Assembly (NCBI RefSeq): GCF_032062135.1
Contig: NC_092863.1
Span: 18,578,872-18,642,871, forward strand
DNA: 64,000 nt
Direction of reading: 5' to 3'
From: Pyxicephalus adspersus
Taxonomy: Eukaryota; Chordata; Amphibia; Anura; Pyxicephalidae
Shown here: positions 57,777 to 64,000 of the stretch, piece after piece
How positions within the stretch are numbered: position 1 is the stretch's first letter
Layout: each line of letters begins with the position of its first letter
Program-made: the position numbers and the translations under genes
Notes under the pieces: generated by a model
The model's input: the letters and a program-made list of their open reading frames with translations, nothing else
What the model was told of the DNA's origin: nothing
Databases searched by the model: none

Positions 57777-59669
57777 ACATTGAATGTGCTATGTACATTA
57801 TAAAGAGGTTTATACCTATATATGTAGATAGTCTTATTGGAACCCATATTGTCTATTTTATGTTACTTATTTTTTGGTATTAACAAAGATTCTACATTTA
57901 CATTTTTAATAAAATCTTATTGTGAGACACCATGTATGCATCAGTTGTCCTGTTTGAATTTTTCGCCTCTTCTTTTCTGAAAAGTCCCCTTTAGTTCCAT
58001 TACACAAGATGAACACATCAGCTATAAATATTTACTGTAAAAGTATCCCATAAGTATATTTCTACATTTGTTTTACAAATACAATTGTATTTTCCCATCT
58101 ACTAAGAAACAAAGGTGGGGACACAAACCACTAACTGTCTGTGAACCCATCCATCAAACATATGAGATCAGGACATATGTGATCAGGAATAAACTTTAAA
58201 GATAAAATCAGCAAGATCTCTTTTGAAGACAAAGCATTGGTGGGTTTGCTGCTAAAGTGTTTGAAATAGATAAAAAAAATGTTTGAAATGACGAACAATA
58301 GAATTGAAGATAAAGAGCCTAAGGTAAAAGATGTCAGTGCTAGAACCAAGTTTATTCTGCACTGTGATTGCACATCATTAAACCAGACTTTCTGGTTCTG
58401 CAAGGGGAGACGGGCCCTCTATTAAAAACAACAGATGCATAAATTGGATCTTTTGTGTGACACTCAGAAACAGGCAATTACTGTCAAGGAGGGTTCCATG
58501 ATTGCCAAAGAAAATGCTAATTATTGGGAAATTCAAAATTCTCTGCTTCAGAAAGGTTGCATGCCAAATTATATTTATTCAGAGCATGATTATTTGGACC
58601 TGCCAAGACTGTTTTAACTATTTGAGGTTCAAGGAGAAAGGCCACCTTAAGATGGGGTTATTATTTAACCTTTATGTATTTACATTTTTTACCGGAAGCC
58701 ATTCCAGAGCAATAGGTGACATATAAGAAGGGGAGATAAAATGAATTATATATATCACAAGATGAAATCAAACAGCATTATATAAAATAAAAATTCATGT
58801 TAAATAAATAGTATTTATACATATTGATTTAGGTAATAAACAAGGGTTAGGGTTAACAATTACTAATACCAATTAAACATTAATCAGGGTTTTGAAAGTC
58901 TTGAGCCACTGGTAATCCCAGCATGAAGCTAGTTGGTTTGAAATTGTAGTAACAGTTCCTGGTTCTAATGCCGAAATGATCTAGGTGGCTGTAATGTTCA
59001 ACTCCCTTAATGTTAATGGTCCGGGACTGACATGTAAGCTCACAAACTTAGGACTGTTGGAATCTCACCAGTATGGAGATAGAAGAAGGATCAATGAACA
59101 CATATTCACTATTCCTCCTTCTGATCTGTTAACCCAGAAGCACTTAACTCTGAGCACTTCCAATCCAGAACAGTCAACCCCTGGCCCTGTGGATCGGGTA
59201 AAAGCGTTCTACTAGGGTAGAGGACAGCAAAGACGGTTTGATAGATCCCAGATGTCCATTACGGAGAACTTACCACCCCCTCCACTACTATCACATTGAT
59301 AACATTACGGGAAAAAATAAAAATGTCCCTAAAATGCGATTGCTTGCCCTCACACTGTGAAATTAAAAGGGTGTATTTGTCCCTTTGAGATATAAAGAAT
59401 ACAAGATAGGAAGAAAATATACCAGAAAGAGGGATTTTTAGGGTACCAGTTATATAGCTATATTGTTTATAGTTGACATAAACACATTATGTACATATAT
59501 ATATATACGATAAAAACAAAGGTTAGGGTCTAAAAGGCACTAGACACATATCTCCTGCTGTATTAAAGTGTAGAAAACTTTCTTAGATGATAATTTGCTC
59601 CAAATATATTTATAGCTTTAGACCAATCTTAAGGATGATAGAATAACCAAAAGATGATTCAAGAGTATA
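57777..59669. other. Noncoding stretch
   Basis: No gene. Around 58997-59030 a frame with SLNVNG recalls the start of L1-type endonucleases, but the match is too short to call. Confidence 0.4.
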
Positions 59670-59722
59670 AATGAAACTCTACGCGTTTCACAGTTCTGGT
59701 GTGCTTCATCAGGAGTTCTATT
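59670..59722 (-). ncRNA. Hammerhead-like structured motif, best copy (copy 3)
   Basis: The minus strand reads, in order: AGAACTC, CTGATGA, a hairpin-capable segment (AGCACACCAGAACTGT), GAAA, CGCGTA, GAGTTTC. AACTC and GAGTT pair as a closing helix of 5-6 bp. CTGATGA and GAAA are the invariant hammerhead core strings. UA at the end of CGCGTA is a permitted cleavage dinucleotide. The third helix would be only CGCG, so activity would require a dimer, as described for minimal hammerheads of Penelope-like elements. Helix II is weak here. The function is inferred, not shown. Confidence 0.35.
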
Positions 59723-60114
59723 GTTGATCCATTACTATCGTGTATGGTGATAAAAAGACTATAGCAGGCATCTTGGACTGGCATAGGAACAGTTTGGTTG
59801 TTCATTAAAATTAAGGGAACAAAACAAGAATGTATAAATAATTTTCAATAATTACATTGTGGCTTTTATTGGGGTAGCTGTTGTCACTGTTGTATGCCAC
59901 ATTTGGATTTGTTTATCTGTATTGTCTTGATGGTGTTTGATTTAATATACATGTATGCTGCTATGGTCTTCCCATCTGTGGTATTGGATGCAAGGGAGTC
60001 TGTGATACCAAGTTATTCCAAGTTTAGCTCCAATCAGATATCGTGCAGTGTGATAATCCAAAACACCACTGGTTGTAATATTTCTAACTGCTCACCCAAC
60101 AAATTTTATTAGCT

Positions 60115-60240
60115 GAGAGTTTCTCAACCAAGGTTCTATGGAAACTACCAATTAGATTTAGCCACCCTGTTCATTTTTACAAGGCTATATCCCTAATACA
60201 ATACAAAATAGAGGTCTGAGGGGTTCCCTCAATAAATGGG
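60115..60240 (+). mobile_element. TTCTCAACC-family hAT remnant
   Basis: GAGAGTTTCTCAACCAAGGT, TCTATGGAAACTACC and a later GGGGTTCCCTCAAT fit the family; heavily decayed. Confidence 0.45.
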
Positions 60241-60404
60241 ACTTTTCAGGCCAATAAGTGCAAATTTTAACAATTAAATATCAAAAACCATACCTTTTTT
60301 AAATACCATTAAAAACATTAACATAAAAAGAACCTAAAAATGTGCAATAAACACTACAAGAAAATTCCAGTCCGGGTTACCCAATCAAAGGGGTAAACTC
60401 CGTT

Positions 60405-60442
60405 GAATCAACGCTTTTCACGGATAAATCTGCTTCTTCAGG
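60405..60442 (-). repeat. Structured CTGANGA..GAAA motif, copy 4
   Basis: The minus strand reads CCTGAAGAAGCAGATTTATC, then CGTGAAAAGCGTTGA. The helix II region AGAT/ATCC pairs partly, and the dinucleotide after the core is UU, which hammerheads allow. The outer helix is weak. Confidence 0.45.
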
Positions 60443-60766
60443 AAAAGAGACAGGGATATCTGGGGTTTGTATCACATGCGGCCCCGCCCATAGGATGAGA
60501 GCAGGCGAGGATAGCAACTTTTAGAATGTAACTCAGTTGGTATTGTTTTCAATTATCATTCAAAGTTCTCAATAGTTTGATCCATATTGTCTATCTTCTT
60601 AATTGGTCTCCTTATTTAACATATATCACCAAGTATTCATAGCAAAAGCTTTAAAACTCATGGGTACTTCCACTTTGAGCTTTAATGTTTCTCTTCCATT
60701 ATAATGGTCTGGATCCGCCTGCTGCTTTCCTGCAAATGGCATCTCCACATGGGAGGTTCTATGGAA
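60443..60766. other. Noncoding stretch up to the gap
   Basis: Nothing recognised beyond the motif flank. Confidence 0.45.
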
Positions 60767-61519
60767 NNNNNNNNNNNNNNNNNNNNNNNNNNNNNNNNNN
60801 NNNNNNNNNNNNNNNNNNNNNNNNNNNNNNNNNNNNNNNNNNNNNNNNNNNNNNNNNNNNNNNNNNNNNNNNNNNNNNNNNNNNNNNNNNNNNNNNNNNN
60901 NNNNNNNNNNNNNNNNNNNNNNNNNNNNNNNNNNNNNNNNNNNNNNNNNNNNNNNNNNNNNNNNNNNNNNNNNNNNNNNNNNNNNNNNNNNNNNNNNNNN
61001 NNNNNNNNNNNNNNNNNNNNNNNNNNNNNNNNNNNNNNNNNNNNNNNNNNNNNNNNNNNNNNNNNNNNNNNNNNNNNNNNNNNNNNNNNNNNNNNNNNNN
61101 NNNNNNNNNNNNNNNNNNNNNNNNNNNNNNNNNNNNNNNNNNNNNNNNNNNNNNNNNNNNNNNNNNNNNNNNNNNNNNNNNNNNNNNNNNNNNNNNNNNN
61201 NNNNNNNNNNNNNNNNNNNNNNNNNNNNNNNNNNNNNNNNNNNNNNNNNNNNNNNNNNNNNNNNNNNNNNNNNNNNNNNNNNNNNNNNNNNNNNNNNNNN
61301 NNNNNNNNNNNNNNNNNNNNNNNNNNNNNNNNNNNNNNNNNNNNNNNNNNNNNNNNNNNNNNNNNNNNNNNNNNNNNNNNNNNNNNNNNNNNNNNNNNNN
61401 NNNNNNNNNNNNNNNNNNNNNNNNNNNNNNNNNNNNNNNNNNNNNNNNNNNNNNNNNNNNNNNNNNNNNNNNNNNNNNNNNNNNNNNNNNNNNNNNNNNN
61501 NNNNNNNNNNNNNNNNNNN
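60767..61519. other. Assembly gap (753 N)
   Basis: Run of N; content unknown. Confidence 1.
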
Positions 61520-61940
61520 CTGTTATTCTTAACAATATTTATGAATGCACACACAGAGCCATATGGAACAATAAACCTGGACTGTTAATAATGAATTCCA
61601 GACATAGCAAATTCACCAAAACTAATCACTGTTTTTTTTCTCTTTCTTTTTTATTACATTTTTTATACATTTTTAATTCTTTAGCTGCAAAAAATGTTCC
61701 TTCTAACTGGATAGCAATCCAGGCACCCCAGGCTTGTATGATGCCATTCTTATAGTAAAAGTTTAATCCTAGTTGTAAACAGTTTTTGAGAACTCTGGAC
61801 CTCCAAGTTATGAACATAAGCAAAGAATGAAGTATGTTTTAAGATTTTCAAGTATTTGTCATTAATGATCTTTACAATTACTGACCACAGTAGCCACTGG
61901 AAGCAAAGGGAAAAGAAGCAGCTGCTGGTAGCAACAATTA
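61520..61940. other. Noncoding stretch, no feature seen
   Basis: Nothing recognised. Confidence 0.5.
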
Positions 61941-62083
61941 GGGGTCTATTTATAAAGCAGTGAATCTGACATTTTCTGAATTATTTTCTGGTGGAGAATC
62001 AAATACTGCCATTTAAACACACGGATTCTCCACCAGGGAATGTTTCAGTGAATGTCTGATTCACTGCTTTATAAGTAGACCCC
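61941..62083. mobile_element. Foldback MITE with exact TTA duplication
   Basis: TTA at 61938-61940 and 62084-62086. The left GGGGTCTATTTATAAAGCAG TGAATCTGACATT and the right AATGTCTGATTCACTGCTTT ATAAGTAGACCCC are nearly perfect inverted repeats that run on through GTGGAGAATC / GATTCTCCAC. 143 bp, almost fully self-complementary. TTA suggests a Harbinger-type mobiliser. Confidence 0.85.
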
Positions 62084-63683
62084 TTAAGGCAGGTTCACAC
62101 CTGCCTCTACATTCATTTACATGTGTACATAAATATCTCCTTGAGCTATTGGGACCTGTAGCCAACAAGGTTTTTTATAATAGGTGTAAAGAGAAAATGT
62201 GTCAAGAAGTAAAAAAAATGATGTCTAAAGAAGAATACAAATGTTAAAATGTTATTTTATATATTTACCTGAATAGAAAACAGAAAGATGAAAAAAATGT
62301 ATAAAAACAGTACACATTTACCATGCCGAGAGAAACCTGCAAAGTATTTGCCTGCTGTACTGATCCGGTGTTTATTAATAATTGCCAAATCCCTATTGTC
62401 TTGACAAAAATATGTAATGTCTAATGTATTGGTATAAATTCTAGGTGTCTAGCTGTCTCTGGTTAATTATAGAACAAGTAAAAATTTGCGACCCAGTATT
62501 AAAGGGAAAGAATTCAAATTAAAGACAAGCAATTAGTATTTTCAGAGCATTTTTGGCATTAAAATGGTAGCTCGTATATTTTTTTCTTCATCGGTTCCTT
62601 GTAATTTGAGAGAAATAGGGAAGCTGCTATTCTTAGCCTTCCGGCTTTTAATAAATTTAGAGTCACTGACCGAGAACAAGGCTGCTGTATCTAAAGGTTT
62701 GGAACAGCTAATCTGCATAACTGTAATGCAAAAAATTACTTATCATTATTATCAGTTATGAAAACATTGCTATATTAGCAGACATAGCTTTTGTGTGGTC
62801 CAGGGGTGGGAAGGAGACCCATTAAGGTAATACAAATAGGCACAGAAAAATGTATGTGCATATAAATATCAAAAAGATCCAGTCATTTATTATAAGTGGG
62901 GCTCAAAAAGCAACTTTTTGTTTTGTTATAGGATAAATCTTAAATTGTCGGTAAGTGGTAACCTGAACAATGTACTGTTTATCTTGAATTCCTCCTAAAA
63001 GTTAGCAGATCGTGCTGATTATAGTTTTTGCCAAGGGGTCCAAATGACAAACCCATATAAAAATTGATATTAGGTCAATGACACAATTCTATGGATAATG
63101 TTGGAGACAACTTTGGTAATAGCTAAAGGAGGCGATGTGTCTGCCATAACCTTGCTAAAACATGTGAACCATCTTAATGGAAAAAAGAAAAAGTCCAACA
63201 CTAGGGAGCGAAGTTTGGAAATGCAATCTATATTCTTGCAATCTATGGCAGGGATACAAAGTGAAAAGGAAGGCAAAAAGATGGAGTAATAAATCGACTT
63301 GTTGATTTGCAACTGCACAGGGTTTTATTTTTATAGGTCATTAGAAACAATGGTGAGACGCGCCCTCCAAGCAAATTAGATGTTAACATTTCCTGGGTGT
63401 TGTGGTCACATCTTATCAAAGTGTTCTGTTTAATCACAGTGAATGGCAAGTCCTTGACATCAAGACCTTTCCTCAAGGGATAGTTCTCAACAGTTGGAAA
63501 TACTTTTCTAGTGGAAGTAAAGGGTTGAGTGCAGGTGGTCTAAGGGAATACTGGAAGGTTGGTGCCAGACACTTACCCCTTTCCTTATAAAACAATTTGA
63601 TGGCGCATGCCACTCTTTCATAATCTATAACAATGGCATTCCTAGGGGAGGCAGGGGTAGTCAGCACTGGGTACTAATTAGAG
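62084..63683. other. Noncoding stretch, no feature seen
   Basis: Overlapping short frames at 63070-63670 lack signals or family likeness. Confidence 0.5.
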
Positions 63684-64000
63684 CAGTGGTTGCAAACTTT
63701 TTAGGTCCTGCGGACAACTAAAATGACTGTCTCCGGAGTGCGCATGCGCGGGGAGCCGTGTGTCACTCAAAGAGGAAGAAACTTCTCCCAAAGTGACGTC
63801 ATGATGCCAGAACCCACCAACTCTCGTCTCAGATCTTAGCCTGCGATGGTAGAGTGGGTGGGTTGTGGGCAGAGACACAACCTGCCCACTTTATTGAGCC
63901 TGCGTTCCCTATGTGAGAACATGGTCCGCGGCTCTGGCAAGTGCGCCCGGCCAGCGCGGTCCTTCTCCTGACCCAGCTGGGGGGCACATTGGCCAGAGCC
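63684..64000 (+). mobile_element. hAT element of the CAGTGGTCSCCAACC family, cut by window end
   Basis: CAGTGGTTGCAAACTTTTTA at the left, then GTGTGTCACTCAAAGAGGAA, GAAACTTCTCCCAAAGTGAC and ATGATGCCAGAACCC. It continues to the window edge in the CTGGGGGGCACATTGGCCAG part, which equals 51318-51345 of the copy at 51078. CpG is still frequent (GCGCATGCGCGGGG). Confidence 0.8.

Noticed and set aside
58985..59215. SLNVNG string resembling the start of an L1 endonuclease
   Set aside because: Only six residues match; the following sequence shows none of the later endonuclease motifs.
1..64000. CRISPR arrays, bacterial operons or phage modules
   Set aside because: No spaced direct repeats, no dense coding and no ribosome-binding patterns; the repeat content is that of a vertebrate nuclear genome.

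Overview
The window looks like nuclear DNA of a vertebrate, most likely an anuran amphibian. It is AT-rich, has no dense coding, and carries repeat types typical of frog genomes: hAT and PIF/Harbinger-like miniature elements, a tRNA-derived SINE with an (ATA)n/(TTA)n tail, a piggyBac-like TTAA element, and a decayed DIRS-type tyrosine recombinase. The species and chromosome cannot be told from sequence alone. There are two assembly gaps (34786-35202 and 60767-61519) and one ambiguous base (36111).

No gene can be named. Nearly all open frames are short chance frames inside repeats. Three small intervals on the minus strand (44564-44647, 41788-41853, 31036-31105) have good splice signals and keep one reading frame when taken in that order. 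A TATA-like sequence lies upstream of the first. They are offered as a tentative gene start with introns of 2.7 and 10.7 kb, not as a known gene. A separate minus-strand interval near 49.5 kb could be a last exon encoding a membrane-anchored tail.

Layout. 0-6.3 kb: a SINE split by two later insertions, then hAT remnants, one of which keeps the start of a transposase with a BED zinc finger. 6.3-19 kb: plain AT-rich DNA with many miniature elements, including two MITE copies in an inverted duplication (11.1-12.5 kb) and clear hAT insertions at 9.7 and 14.4 kb. 19-31 kb: mostly unique DNA with a GATA microsatellite, an AT minisatellite, motifs resembling ZNF143 and CTCF sites, and the DIRS relic at 27.4-27.9 kb. 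31-45 kb: candidate exons, a CpG-rich palindromic MITE, two long near-perfect hairpins and a piggyBac-like MITE. 45-50 kb: a decayed pyrimidine-rich tandem repeat. 50-64 kb: more hAT elements, a full-length SINE, a spliced-looking transposon protein fragment at 56.1 kb, and two copies of a recurring structured motif.

The most interesting item is that motif. Four copies (21.2, 45.3, 59.7 and 60.4 kb) share CTGANGA, a variable hairpin, then GAAA followed by a CGCGT-like tract. This is the order of the hammerhead ribozyme core, and the 59.7 kb copy also has a good closing helix and a permitted cleavage dinucleotide.
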